Source of the DNA: Apteryx mantelli
Lineage: Eukaryota; Chordata; Aves; Apterygiformes; Apterygidae
NCBI RefSeq assembly: GCF_036417845.1
Contig: NC_089978.1
Coordinates: forward strand, 122,542,183-122,606,182
Direction: 5' to 3'
Length of the DNA stretch: 64,000 bases
Shown: positions 14,094-27,792 of the stretch, piece after piece
How the letters are laid out: the number at the start of each line of letters is the position of its first letter
Position numbering within the stretch: the first letter of the stretch is position 1
Made by a program: the position numbers and the translations under genes
The notes under the pieces: generated by a model
Seen by the model: the letters and a program-made list of their open reading frames with translations, nothing else
Told to the model about the DNA's origin: nothing
Databases searched by the model: none

Positions 14094-14115
14094 TATTTTG
14101 TTTTGTTTTGTTTTA
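14094..14115. repeat. (TTTTG)n simple repeat
   Basis: Four to five units of TTTTG, the last one imperfect, in intergenic DNA. Confidence 0.85.
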
Positions 14116-16365
14116 GTTTGCTTAAATTTCTTCAGTCAAGACTTGATGCCCTTCTGTATGTCACGAGTTACTGGGCTTGGAAAAAAGCGGTGAGATTTGT
14201 TGAGTTGCAAATGCTCTTGCACAGGGTAAGTACTGCAAAAGAAAGAAGCTTTGTAGAGCCCTGGTTTCAGCATGAATATTAGAAATAACCAGTATTGGTA
14301 CCATTACTCTTTCAACTTAAGCAGTTAGTCAGATGGGGAGTCTTGACAACAACCTCTGGTTGGAGGGGAAATAGGTGATGGAGTCAGGTAAGTCTTCACA
14401 CAGACAGCCCAAGGCCTCTGTCCCCGAGCACAGGAGGAGTCCCACAATAGCAGGCAGGGTCTTCATTTGCTTTCCAAAGCTCCTTCTAGCCAGCTCCGTA
14501 ACAAAATCCTCTCTTGACTTTTGCTAAAATTACGCCACAATCACGAGCATCAGCGTTTCTGCTGCCTTTTCAGTACGTCTGATATTTGTTCCTCAAATAA
14601 TCACCCAGCTGTACCACTGGCAATCTTGATCCCTAAGTTTGCCTTCAGACCACAGGGCAAAACTGTCCCCTCCCTCTCTCCCTTGTTTTGGTCTGTAATT
14701 CTTATTCTTTCAGCCATTCATCCCTAAAGGATCTCAATTGCTTCCTGCTTTCTCTCTGAGCAAGGAAGGAGAGGAGGGAAATACATTCAGGAGCTCCCAT
14801 CAGGCTTCACCTGACCCCCAAATGAGCAGTGCACAGAACTGGATTGACAGGCCTGGGAAATGACCAAACCATAGATGGTTTGCTTGGCTGAACTTCCGCT
14901 GGGCAGTAGGATGCCAGCATGTTGCTTCATGGACTGTTGCTGTCACTCCGTGCATGTGTTGTCTGAGAAATTTGTCTCCCCTTGCTAGGACTTATTCTGA
15001 CCCCATCAGGCAGAAAGCATGGTGGATGTGGACTCAACAAGTTGATGAGCAGATGGCTCTGCAGTGGGGGCAGAAGGAGAAGACATCATAAACACCTTCC
15101 AATGCTATCTGCCATAACTGGGTCAAGCAACACAGCCAGAAGCAGTTTTAAAGCTTGCATGGGGATTTGAAACACTCATCACCATTTCTTGACCTTCTTA
15201 TTTACAGAATAGAAGTCAGTTTAATCAATAACCATAGGTGGCAGATAATTTAATTGCATTTCAGATGAAACTTACTGTTCCATTTATTAATAGGAATATA
15301 TATATTTTTTTCCATAGGACTGAGAAGGGAAGAGGACATTGTAAGCCTTCTAGATTTCTGGATCTGCAGCTCCACCTCTGAGTTCACCCCACACCTCAGA
15401 GCTTGGCTCTGTCAGACACATCTAAGTCACACAAATAGTAGTAGAGTTAAATCCTGAAGGGTTCTGAGGGCCTGGCATCCCTTCCCATGTCCAGATGTGA
15501 TCAGTGCCCCCTCAGAAGCTGATCCAAAGATGCATACAGCTGCGCAAACACAGAGAAATCTTCAGGGCAGTTCTGCCATCAGGGAAGCCAGGCAACACAA
15601 ATAAATTCTCCTAGGTTGCAGAGAGATTTGAAGAGAATTTATAGAAAAGGAACTCAAACATTGTCAAGTTTTAAAAAGGCTCTGAGAAAAAAGGTAAAAA
15701 TTTGAGGCATATGCAGTCACTTTCACATGCAAAGGGTGTAGAGTTTTGTCACATTGCTGCCATGGTTTAATGGGAATCACATTGTACATGGAAAATGCAG
15801 GGGGATTACACCATGCTACCAGTAATACTAAAGGCAAAAGAATGCCCATATCAAATAAAGAGAAAATATAATAGTCACACTGTGTTCCACATGTTTCTTA
15901 GGGTAAGCCAGAAAATGGAGCCATTTTTTTACGATAGGAAGTACTGTAATTGAAAGGAAAATCTGCAGACAGTGAAAATCAAAAAGCTGGTCTTAGCTGC
16001 CAGCGCAACTCCACAAACGTGGTTGCGATTGTGTAGCAATAGCTCCACACAGTGCCCACAGCAGGAATTGCTCACAACTCCAAAGGCCTAGTTAATACTT
16101 TCATTTGAAAGAGAATTTGGCAATACAGAGGGGAAAAAAAAGGGGAAAAAAATGGGGCTGGGATATAGTTGGTTTTTTTATAAAGTCTTTATTGTGCTTG
16201 GACCTACCTACCATGTTTCTCAGCATTTGCTGCAATTGCTGGGAGCACTACCAGAAACGAGACATATAAACGTGACTGAAAACTTCTGACTCAGTGAAAT
16301 CATTTTTCAGAGATGAAACCTGAGCAGGGTTCTGATGCATTCACTTCATGCTCTTTTTACACAGT

Positions 16366-16413
16366 ATATCTTTCTCTCTCTCCCTCTCTCGATCTCTCCC
16401 TCTCTAGTTCTCA
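16366..16413. repeat. CT-rich polypyrimidine tract
   Basis: About 48 bases almost purely C and T on the plus strand, in an imperfect TCTCTCCC pattern; low-complexity DNA. Confidence 0.8.
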
Positions 16414-19080
16414 TCTCTTTGCTGGTTATAGAAATATCAGCAGTCTGATTTCTGAAGAATTCACAGCTTGAACTGTAGCTTAACTGTTGTTGAGCTGAAC
16501 AGCAAGTCTGTGGTTTTACAATAAACTTCAGTAAATCATGAGCAGCAGTCAGGAACTGAGGGTGAACTCTCCTTTTTCTAACTTGCCATCTGTTGAGAAT
16601 GGTCCCTGAATTACCCCTTAATGAAAGGGGTATTTCTCTTCCTAACCTTAATGTTTCCATTGTAATTTTGTCATCCCACTTGTTTCACTGCAAATTGCAG
16701 TTGAAAGACCCTTTCCTAGAAACGAATTCCAAGAGAGACAAGGTACTTCCTATAGAGAAAATTTGATTACTGAAAGCTTTCTGCAAGCAATTTACTTGGC
16801 CCATCCTAGAAATGAACTTCTTTAGCTTGCTCCATATTGTTCCATCCTGGGGGTTATACACTATGAATGTTTACAGAACAGCTTTGAGATTGAGAGGGAT
16901 TATAAATTGAATTTAATTTGAATAAGCACCGGAATCAAGACTATCATGTTACCTCCTACTGCTTGCACTAAGATATTCTTGCCTGTAGCTTTTTATCTTA
17001 CTTATAAGCTAGCAAACATGAAGTATCCCATACAGAATACTACCATATATACATCACACACAGTGATTTGTGTCTTAATGAATTTTACCAAACAGGAGGT
17101 AAACATGTACAAATACATACATCCCACTCATGTATAACGTATAATATATATGAAGGCAAATTTCCCCACTACCACCCCTAGCAGCCCATGCTATTTATGT
17201 CAACAACCAGCCCAGCTCAGCACAGCACCAACTTCCTTCCTTCTTCCCCAGTCAACAGATTACAAGGTACTCCACACCATTTTCTTTCCTTTGTAACATA
17301 TTCCTTTCACCCTACCAGTAAAGGTAATCACAGGAGGAATCCTTATCTCTTTGGTCATTCCTGTGAAGGAGGACTTCGAGTTGTCTTTTGTTTTCAACAG
17401 CTAATCGCCCTGCTCCTCACCTGCTGAGATCAGCCGCTTTCATATTTGGAAAAAGAATAAAAAATGATCTCTGGGAACAATAAAGGGTTCAGAAAGCTTT
17501 TAAGTTCAAAAATAAATAAATAAAGGGTAGGCGGGAGGGAGAGAGAACTGCATGCTCCCTTTGATTAATTCCCTTCCTTCCCACCCCAAAAGACTATGCG
17601 GTAAATAAAATGAAGTACAGTCCTGACGGACACAAACCTTGACTTTCTGTTTATAGACTGCATGAGTGGCAATATTCCAGAGGGACTGTGTAAAACAAAT
17701 CTGTCAGTGAATCAGAGCACATGTTACAGAGTGTGAAGGTACATGCTTCACATTAAAAACAAATCCTTCAGAATGTGTAGAATACCCAAAATCTACATCT
17801 GCCACACTAGTTATTTCTCTTACATTCTTAAAACTCATCCTAAATTTTATTTTCCACATCTTGAAGTGTTAGATTTGCAAAACAGTATTATAACTGCAGC
17901 TGTTGTGAAGTTCGGCTTTGAATAAGTACATGGCTGAATGTTGGCCAGAATTCTGATTTTTGCCTCTGAATATTTTTCCAAACATCTTTTGGAAGCTGCA
18001 CGGTTTGAGAAAACTATCACTTCTGCCCACCAGTACCACAGTCACTGATAGCTTGCTATATTTCAGGATGATTATAAGCTGCTATTTTTTCATGCTTGAC
18101 TCTCCCCAGCTCCATCATCTTCTTTTCCTGCTCTCCTCCTTCCCGTCTCTTAAAATCAATCCCTTGTGCTGCTGCTTCTACTTCCATTACTTTGCCCCAA
18201 AAAACCATATTCAATGCCATTGAAGCCACATTCATTGGAATAAATTTCAAGGAACAGAAAGCCAAATGTCTGCAGGGAAGTGACTAACTCATTTTCATAT
18301 CCTTTTGTCACCCTTAACTACTGACAAAGGAAGCAGATTTGAAGAGTGTTTACATTGTAAAAAGAAGAAACTTTGAGTAAGGTCTTTGATCGTACCAGAA
18401 CTCAGTCATCTGCATTACTGGCAGACAATATAAAAGAAATGTGTCCAACTATAAAATATGTTTTAGTGCCAGCTAATAAACCTAATCTTATTCACTGATC
18501 TTTTTCATAATGAGTTAAAGCTACATTGTATGCAGTCACTTGCACTGTACTGCAGTTTGATTTTAATCAAAGTGTCATTTTCCAGACAAGTGAGATTTGT
18601 ATAAAAGCTTTCCATAAAACAAAAGCCATTTTCTACCACTGTAACAGAATTGTGGTAGCAAGTTTGTATCTACAATCCAACAACAAATTAAAACCTTTGA
18701 ATTTCCATCTGCACAAGTAAGAAGGCAGGCTGGACCACAAAACAATAAAGTTTTGCCCTCTCTGATACCATTTTTACTTGGAGGTGGAGAAGGAGCAGCT
18801 TTTCTCCTCAGTTCCTCCACATCAGTGAAGCCGGAAGCTGCCACCTTCCTCTGGTTTGATTTTGCCAATTGAAATAGAATACAACATTTTAGCTCAGCGC
18901 TGCTAAATCACAGCTCTTCCGACAGGGCTTTGCCTGAAAGATCTCTCTGTTCCTTTGGAAAACAGTTTGAGCCTTTCCTACCCTCCAGCTGGAGCTAACA
19001 GAACCAGCCAGAGGTGCTGGCGCGAGTTGGCCAGGTTTGAGCTGCATCTCTGAAGAGTGTTCAAATGCCTCACATGAAAC

Positions 19081-19109
19081 AAAAAATAAAAAATAAAAAA
19101 TAAATAAAA
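19081..19109. repeat. (AAAAAAT)n A-rich repeat
   Basis: Three near-perfect AAAAAAT units followed by AAAT and AAAAC. The A-rich strand is plus. There is no recognisable element body upstream, so a retroposon tail is not claimed. Confidence 0.75.
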
Positions 19110-19615
19110 CACAGCAACAACTACTTGTTGCTATGGGCTGCAAATCTTGGCTTATGTATGAATTACAAACTATGAAAAAAAATCTACACTGAAAGAAGTG
19201 CAGGGTGCCTGGAATATATTTTTTCTATGCTATTCTTTTCCCTGACTTCTCAAAGTCAAGCTCCCTAGCATTTAGCAGACTTCCCTGTATTATTGCATTT
19301 TCTCCTGAAGTGCTTGCCACGAGTGGACAAACTTGGACTTGCTAAGAGCACCAGTTCTTTTGGGTCCCTGGCTTATATTGGTCCCCAGAGCTCAGAACAG
19401 AGAGGTGATCCTCTAGCTCTCAGATGAGGAGCTGGGCCCCAGGCCCCCCACAGTTAACTCAGCATGTTCCACTTGAGCTAAAATGTTGTTTCCTTCCATT
19501 TGTTTCTTTCAAGACAATTGGAGCGGTCAACTCCTTGACCAAACAGCCTGCTTTAAAGCAAAGCATTGGTTTCTTTTGTATGACAGCATTACTAGGAAAG
19601 TGCACATTGATTGTT

Positions 19616-19629
19616 TGTGTGTGTGTGTG
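19616..19629. repeat. (TG)7 microsatellite
   Basis: Seven TG dinucleotides. It lies about 170 bases left of the longer (CA)18 tract in complementary orientation. Confidence 0.85.
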
Positions 19630-19798
19630 CTTTCTAGCCTGCTGACTCACTATCTTCTGCTACAACAGCTTATAAAGACTGACTCCCTGCAGCAACTAGT
19701 GGAAGCACCAGCAGACTGTTTGCATGTCAAAGCCTGTTGATACTTTTGGGATCACTGTTAACAGTTCCCTCTCTCTGTCTCTCCCTCTCAGACAGGCA

Positions 19799-19800
<2 letters not shown>

Positions 19801-19837
<37 letters not shown>
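19801..19837. repeat. (CA)18 microsatellite
   Basis: Eighteen perfect CA units, the longest dinucleotide array in the window, preceded by a CT-rich stretch. Uninterrupted arrays of this length are usually polymorphic. Confidence 0.95.
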
Positions 19838-19839
<2 letters not shown>

Positions 19840-21102
19840 ACTTGTCAAGAATCAAGATGAATTTTAACCATTCATAGTCCCTTGAGTCTCCAGCCTCCTA
19901 GCCAAGCAAAGATCTACATCACTCCACCTGGGAGTCTGAAGAGAGGCCACTGTATTTCAAGTTCATGCTAAAATGATTTTATCTGAAAAGTTGTAACATT
20001 GCTTTCCTGACCATCCACCCCTGAATTAAGGCATTATATGCATACATAGTAATAGACGTCCCACTATCCTTTAGATGTTAGGTGAATATGGCCATACAGG
20101 AAAAGTTTACAACTATATATGTATAAACTTACCTCTACTGACCACATCACATTAATTCCGGTTCACTAAATGATTACAGTCAAGAAAGTATTTTTAAATC
20201 ACATTCCTCCACAAAGCTTGCCTTTATTGAAAAAGATTTTACAGAATCACTATGATTCTGTAAATAGCTACATTACGAGAGTTTCCTGCTCTGGGTGTAT
20301 ACAGAAGACACATGTAACTTCTGCTGCTGAAGGAAAAGAACAGTTTTTTGTATGACATCAAACCCACCCATCAAGGAAACAGAGAGGTAACAGTGCTGTC
20401 AAAGATGCATCAGCAGCCCTGAGAAAAACGTCCTGCAAGGAGTTGTGTGAATAACTGTTCAGGGATAGTGGGAAAAATAGAAAGGGAAAGTAACTTGATC
20501 GCTGCCTTGTTTTGGCTGAGAAAAAGGGTCACTTCTGGCTCTGTGTTAAGCAGGGGAACAAATCTATTCAGACACAATACTTGGCTTAACAACTAAGACA
20601 GCAATCATCAGTGCTACTGCAAGAGCAAACTTATTTCCTCTTCTACTCACCTCAGGCTTTTGTGATACACTGCTGGATTAAAACAAACAACAACAAAAAA
20701 AAACTAATGAGCTTGCAATATTCAATCTGGCATTGTTTCTGGAGAACATTGTCTGGTATGCACTCAGCAGCTGAGATGTCCAGCTTCTGTTCTCTGTGGC
20801 TATTAGAAGAGTAGACAATATATAAGTCGATAAGAAAACCAGAGCCAAACATGAAAACAAATTGCATACATCCAAACAAAAAAAAAAATGAACTCAAGAA
20901 AATTAACATTTGGAATTAAAACATACTATATACCATCCACTAGGGAGCACAAAGTCATCTACTACCAATAATTTCCACCAGCAGAGATAAGCCACAGCAA
21001 GAAAAAGTAGATCCAAAATAGAAATACAATCTAACAGCCCTTCACATTTTGGCCTGGAAACTGAAGCTATACCTTTCAGGCCTTATTTTATCCCCCTTCC
21101 CT

Positions 21103-21116
21103 CCCCCCCCCCCCCC
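21103..21116. repeat. Poly-C run (C14)
   Basis: Fourteen consecutive C, extending an already C-rich stretch. A G11 run about 60 bases to the right is its potential pairing partner. Confidence 0.9.
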
Positions 21117-21155
21117 AAAAAAGTGCATCTCTATAGATAGTAGTACATATAATGC

Positions 21156-21187
21156 TTGTTTGTTTGTTTGTTTGTTGGGGGGGGGGG
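21156..21187. repeat. (TTTG)n followed by G11
   Basis: Five TTTG units pass directly into eleven consecutive G at 21177-21187, then TTGTTTGTTT resumes. This is compound low-complexity DNA with likely length variation and assembly uncertainty. Confidence 0.9.
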
Positions 21188-22986
21188 TTGTTTGTTTAGA
21201 TCCAGGACAGGCATCCAAGCCATTTTCTTACCGAACTACATGTTAGTGGTATTGCATTAAACACCCCATATATGGTGGGAGGAAGTACAGAACCATGTTC
21301 CCTCTTGAGGGAACACAAAATGAGCTCAAAGAAGCAGAAACATTTTTGTAAACAGCATGCTATAGTGGGAGTCAGAAGAGGGGAACATACTTCTGGGGCT
21401 AGTTTCTCTTTTGCACACTGAAAATGTTAGGGATTTGTCAATAGGGAACGTATTCCTAGCTTATAATGACGCCGGGAGCAGAATGGATCTGTAAATGAAG
21501 CCAAGAGCTCTGGGTTTGGAGATAAAAGGGTTAACTTGTGCTTGTTTTGTAGCTTAATCTCTCTCTCAGGTTAAGGAAGAAAATCTCATAGTAAGGGAAG
21601 AAAACCTAGAAATGTAACCAGTATTCAAGTTAAAGAGGTGAGAACTAGAAGACAAAGGAAGTAAAAGTACTTTTATATTAAACCATGCATTTTTAAGCCT
21701 ATTCCCTAATTTTTAATGGTTTAGTTAGTGTGAGCAGAAAGGGAAATACAAGGACTCTAATCCTCTCTTGCCTTCCACAAGATCAGGAAGCCAAGGGAAG
21801 CATACAATGGGATACAGCATAGGCTTTCTGAAACTGAGCCCTGATTTAGGGCACTGTGTGCAGAAGTGAATTAGACACACACAGCTGTCCCAAAACACTA
21901 CCTAGGTAACTGCTGCATCTCTATATGGGATTGCAGCATGACATAGTTACTAACTAAACTTTCAAATGTGTAGATTACATCTGCCTTCCAGGACACAGGA
22001 AATCACAACTTATTTCTCTGTGCATTTTTAGGTTCATGCACCAGAAACTAGTATGTTACAAGAAAGCTGCAGGACACTTTTACTCACAAACCCTTTACAT
22101 ACGGAGTCACACTTCTGAGAAACATGTTTCAGGATAAAGAGAAACTCTTACCTCTACCCAAGATTGTTGGAGGAAAAAGTCAATGAGTCTTTTAGAAGGA
22201 GCTACAAAGCTGCGTCTTCTGTCACTGAAACACCAAAAGGAGTCATCTACAAATTAGTTTCTCCCTGTGGAGTCTTCAATTACTCGTCACCTGCAGCCAG
22301 ATATTTTCCATCACAGGGTTTACAAAATTATATATGTTGCAATTAGCAGTGTCAGCTGACAACCAGCATTTATCAAAAATAGCTTGAGAGGATCCAGTTT
22401 TCTCTGGGCTTGAATCAAAGCCCTTCTCGGTTATATATGTAAAAGCATTAGGGGAAACACAATGTTTGTTTTCCCAGGACAAAATTACTTGTGGCTGGTT
22501 TTCCCTACAGCAAAAATCTCTACAATGTTTTAATTAGAATACTGTTATGATCTAGTCGTTTTATTGTAACTGCTTGGTATAATTGCCACCCTGCTTATGT
22601 GTATGGCTACTTGTTTCCCAACCAACTGGCCAATAAAGTCAAATGACCAAGCAGTATGGAAATTCCGCTCACCTGGAAAAAAAATGAGTCTTTCCATTCC
22701 TTTGAAAGCTCTCATCCTCACTATTAACTGTTCACTGACTTTGCAGCAAATTGCATATTATTCTCTTGTATCTGGCAGAGTAATTTTCCTTTATGTTTGA
22801 GAAAAGCACTTATTGAGTATACCTGGAAACAATCTGTTATGGTCATTATTGTAGCTGCAAAGTCCAATGGCCCATGGTAGCACTCAACTAGATGCCCACC
22901 AGTTTCTGTCACAGGCTCAGCAGCACCAACACTAGTTTCAATGTAGAATCAAGTCTTGCAGTTTAGTATTAGGACCATGCTAGTTG

Positions 22987-23703
22987 TGTTGGGCATAAAT
23001 GCAGGGTTTCAATAGCAGGTGGGGTGCAGTGGTGCCTTGTGTGGGGACTACCCTGCACCAGTCACAGCCCGTTCCAGCCAGCTCCAAAACTAGCGTGAGC
23101 AACCCACAGCGCACCGAAACTGCAGCCAACCACAAGAGCCCACAGCACCCCAGCTTGGATATGTTTAAGAAAGAGCAGCAGTTGTGAGGGCTAGCAATGC
23201 TCTGGAAGATGCTGCAGGAAACGCATGGAGATGATGCTCTTGGAGAGATGTGGAAGGAGACTTTGGGGACACTGCTGGAGAAGCATGTTTAGAAGGAGGT
23301 GCTCTATGACAGAGGAGACATACCTCTAAAGGGACTGCAGCCCATGGGCGACCCACGCCAGAGCAGAAGAGCAGTAAGAAGCAAGGAGCAGTGGCAGAAA
23401 AGAGTAAGAAGCAAGAAGCACCAGAAAGAAACCACTGTGCACTGTCCCTGACCTTCTGCACTGCCCACTGCCTCATCAAAGGGATTGGGATCACCTGAGT
23501 GTAACCTGGGGTGCAAGCAAGGGAAATGGAGACTAGGAAGGGAGAGGAGAGGTGTTTGACTGAAGCTGAGCCTAGGGAAGCGGGGGGAGGAAAGGCATTC
23601 CCTTCATTATCTTCTTTCTTCCCAATATCCCAATCAGTGATCAGACCTTTGTGTAAATTGGCAATAAATTCAATTATGTAAAAATTCCCCAAGTTCCCCA
23701 ACA
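22987..23703 (+). mobile_element. Degenerate avian endogenous-retrovirus LTR (solo)
   Basis: The segment resembles, from memory, an LTR family common in bird genomes. Recognisable blocks in the expected order are CCAGCTCCAAAAC near 23080, CTGCAGCCCATGG near 23335, GACCCACGCCAGAGCAG just after it, a purine-rich body with repeated AAGAAGCAAG, TGAAGCTGAGCCTAGG near 23560, and near the 3' end AATAAATTCAATT followed by TTCCCCAAGTT. The AATAAA inside the LTR fits a retroviral polyadenylation signal. The proposed ends form a perfect 7-base inverted repeat, TGTTGGG and CCCAACA, about 717 bases apart. The flanking bases show no target-site duplication, so the exact ends are uncertain and one side may be truncated. 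No gag, pol or env remnant is adjacent, so it is called a solo LTR. It codes for nothing. Confidence 0.65.
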
Positions 23704-26700
23704 TGAATATAATCCCAAATCAAATTTGTCTTTACCTTAGAAGACTTAAATTTATCTCATCTTACTGGATTTAAATTCTTTACAGAGGTGCAAATCTAAC
23801 AGATCCAGTACTAAACAAAAATCTCAGGTGTCAACAAGACAAGCCTGTAAAATGTTTCAGCTTTACATTCCTTTACATTTCCTTAGTAGACAGAGCCTAA
23901 GGTAAAACACGTAAAAAACAGTTTTTATAACCCTTCTGACTGCAGCATAGAAATGACATACCTTCTACAATCTTTGCTAAGCTCAGTGATGAGGATCCAC
24001 ACAACTATCTTCCTTTGCAAATAACCATCAAGAAGTATTCAGAGAGCTCCCAGTTCAGTCACTATCAGTCTGTCTCAAATGTAATAACACGTGCTACAGA
24101 GAAATGCAGTCTCCCTTCCCTTCCCATCTGCTTCAGAAAGTGACCAAATTCAATACGCTGTACTAACTTCCCAGGGGTTGAGCAACCTCAATTTTTATCT
24201 GCTTCATTGTAAATTGAAAATGTTGGGACCCTTTTAATGCTACAACAACTATTTTTTAGTAGCAGAGTTTAAAGTATTTGCATGTCATAATCTGAGGTTG
24301 CTAATTTCAGAAAAGAATGGCTATTCATCTGAGCATTTCACATGCGTGTCATTTAGCAAGTAATAGAAGACAAAGTAAGTTTCTGTAATAAACTTCTACA
24401 AGGAAAATGCAAGAGTAAAATCCTATAGTTCAACTCAATACATCACACTAATCTTCTGAATGGGATTTTCTCACCCCTAATCTTGTTAGTGCTAGGGTAT
24501 TGTGCAAATATATCTAAACCATAATTACTGAAGAGATGTTAAAAGGATCAATTCATTTCAATAAAAAATGCAAACTATGAGAAAGCTTCATTAATCCTGA
24601 AAATCAGGCCACACAATAAATAATATTAATGAACTGAGAAAAGAGAATAGATGAACAAGGTACTGACATGATGTCTTTTACTTATTGCTGTTACAGAGGA
24701 ACTGACAATTACTGCATTTGAAATGTAATTATAGTGAGGGAAATGCTAGAGAGAGGATGAAATAGACTTGTTAAAAATATACATACACATTTGAAAAATG
24801 TATTATGATGAAAACTAATTTAACTTAGTCCTAATAAGGATATAATAGCATTTTCAACACCCTTAGGGTTTGCATTAGGAAACAGTGCTGTGCAATAGGA
24901 GCATGAAACAGCTGTTGCTGAGATGCCAGCACACAAAGTATACACATATTGGGGGGATAACTGTCAACTAGCTCCAGGCTGGTCCTGAGGACTGAACGCC
25001 CTCCCAGTGACCAGGTTATCGTACGTGCACTGCTGAAGCATACCTCTAGTTTAGTGTTATCCAAGGGGCATCCAGAGGGCACACTCCAAGACTACCCTAT
25101 AATGTGAATCAATGCAAGTGGAGGCAATCATGATATTTTCTTCAAAAACAGCCTCCTGACTTGAATCAAAACGCCTCCTACAGTGCAGACACCCATAATG
25201 CTGTAGATGGTTCACTCTAGGATGACGACTGTCAGACACAGAGCAGGAATTTAAATGCAGCTCTTGTACAACACTCACCCACATTACCTAGATGCTCCTA
25301 TGACAACGATGGGTATCTAAAATAGTCTTTTAGGTACTGACGGGCTGCAACAGCTGTAAAGACAGAAGGTAAAAACATATTTTTCCATACACTTGGGAGT
25401 TTCTGCAATTTGCTAAGCTGGATATCAAACACTTGGTCTGCTATTTTGAAATTTTAAGATGGCTGTTCAAATAACTTACTCGGAATTAGCCAGGCTGCCC
25501 TAATAGAAGCTTGTAATAACTTTCTATATGTTTCTAGCGCAAACTGAGACAAATTCCAGCAATATCCATACATTCTCTGCTCTTTACTAACACCTGGCAT
25601 TTCACAGAAGGGAATTCCTGGTGCCTCAGTCATGAAGCAAAGAGCAGGTTCACACCGTGATGGGATGGACCTGCACTGGCCACAGAGTGTGCTTCTTTGC
25701 AAGAGATTAAAGCTTCTTTATAGTACTAGGTAAGATCAGTTCACACACTATTGTCTTTGAGGAATACCTTGAGAGAGAACAGGAAGCTGGAAATGCTAAT
25801 ATACAAAAGAGGGCTTTTATAAATAGGCCAGTGGTCTATTCTTATTTTTACCACAGGATCTGCTTCCCGCTTCCCACCCCCACCATTTGCTCTGTGTAGT
25901 TGAAAGGAAGCAGAACACCTACATCTCCTCAAACTAGCCACAAAACATCTAAACTCTGAAAATGCCTGCCTGGAGAGCTGAGATAGTAGGACCTGAATAG
26001 ACATGGGAGGTAAAGAAAACAAGCAGAAAGTGTAGAAGATATATTGAAAGAAAAGGAAAAAAACAGGAGGATTGAAGTCTCTTCCACAACATTTAACTAA
26101 GTGCAAAGCACCTCTTCATGCTTTTCTATCTGCTACATGCTAGTTTTATTCAGTTCCCCGATTCTTACATCAGAGGAGGTGAAGGGTTACTACTCCCTGC
26201 TGTCAATGGAGTCTATCATATCCCCCTCTCTGTTGTCACTTCTCTAGATTGAGTAGCCCTTGTCTATCCTGTCGTCCCTTGTCTGAGAGCTGTTCCTGCC
26301 CATTATTAAAAAGTTACAATCTTTACTTTTTTTTTTTTTTCCTGCTTTTGAGGTTCTCAGACACAATCCACTGGGCTTGCAGCAGACAAGGAAGCTCAAG
26401 AGGGAAAAACATTGAGCTAAAAGATGAGGCTTTTTTTTTTCCCCTCGTTAAATCACATTCAGGTTATTAAAAATTGCCATGTCTTCTCTCTCACTAGTTG
26501 CATATGGGAAATGCTGGCAACGTGCCAAAACCAAATCTTAATGAGAAGCTTTGGCTAGTTTCTGCACGAGTGATTTACTGCTGCACATAAAACATTATGT
26601 TACTCCCCCTGCAAGTACGCTCTCATAGTGCAGATAACACACGTGCATGCAGCAATTACATGTCCCTGCTCTTTCTGAGCAGAGCTAACCACACAAAAGG

Positions 26701-27777
26701 GCGCAATCAAGGAATCTTCAATCTGTAGATCATTCTCCTTCTCTTTTATAAGTACATGAAATCTGGCAAGCTGACAGGCAACTTCCAATTGCCTATATGA
26801 AAAACCAGCTACAGCTGCTCTAACAACTAATAACTATTACTAGATTTCTGGTGGCTTTTTACTACAGTTTAACAACTGAAACCAATACAACTTGAACCTT
26901 TACCTTTCTACATGAATGAGAATATTACGAAAACCTCTGCAGTGCTCTAATCCACATCTCTAAAGAGGCTTTGAAAGGGCAATTCTTACTGGCAACAAGC
27001 CCACTAAATCATATGTTTTCATTCCTTTTGTAAGTTTGTCAAAGCAAGGCAGAAAGTTTTTTTACTTTTCATTCTACTCTATGTAAGATGCGATGGGCTA
27101 GGCATGTCCAATTTCTTAGAAGTGTACACTTCAAACATAAATTCTTGCATATTTAATTGGCTGGGGTTCAGTGCATTTTCAGTAAGGACTGAAAAATCTA
27201 CAAAAATAGAAGAAACGCTTCTTATATACAGCATGACCCAGAGGGCGACAGACTACCTCTGAATGAGAGCAATCCTCCTCCAGATTTGTAGTCACAGGCA
27301 ATATTGCAAAATAGCCACTGTACTGCCCTCAAGATCCCAGCCATTCAAGCAAGACATTCTGAACAAAACAGGAGAACTGACTCCAAATGTATTTGCTAAC
27401 AGCTCAACTGAAACTGTTTCCAGACAGCCTTCTTGTAGTTGTCACCATAACGATTCCCTCTACAACCTTAGAAACACGGGTTTGCTGAAGATCACAGCTT
27501 GACACCACTGATGGGCTGAAAGAAGGACAAATCTTTAGAAGGGCCTTATGATTCTTGTCAATGGCAGACGATTGCCTTCAGGTCTCCCCTTTGATCAAGG
27601 TGACAGAGCTGCAGGCAATGTCAGGCACTTGAATTGCCAACAACAAAAGGGACAACAAAGGCACTCCATTCTAGGAGGAAGTTCATTTCCTTTCTCCCGA
27701 GCATCCCTTAAGTGTATGTCCCTTTACTAGTGCAGGGATTTAATAAGTGTGCTAACTACAGGCAAACAATGAATCTG

Positions 27778-27792
27778 CCACCAGATGTCACC
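27778..27792 (+). promoter_or_regulatory. CTCF-like motif
   Basis: CCACCAGATGTCACC fits the CTCF core CCASYAGRKGGCRS with one mismatch. It is an isolated motif with no supporting data. Confidence 0.2.

Larger units (their letters stand above)
4509..22986. other. Intergenic DNA, no gene recognised
   Basis: About 18.5 kb without a supportable gene on either strand. The open frames present (for example 8423-8917 plus, 16346-16660 minus) lack known domains, exon-like boundaries and plausible composition. The sequence is mostly unique and AT-rich, with microsatellites and homopolymers listed separately and one regulatory-looking block near 11 kb. No intact transposon, tRNA or snRNA gene was seen. 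Confidence 0.6.

Noticed and set aside
20240-20262. Hairpin ACAGAATCA-CTA-TGATTCTGT resembling the terminal repeat of CR1 retrotransposons
   Set aside because: The short palindrome is real, but no CR1 body adjoins it, so a CR1 call is not supported.
23165-23704. 179-codon minus-strand open frame
   Set aside because: It lies antisense within the LTR relic and its Ser/Leu/Pro-rich composition follows from that repeat sequence; not a gene.
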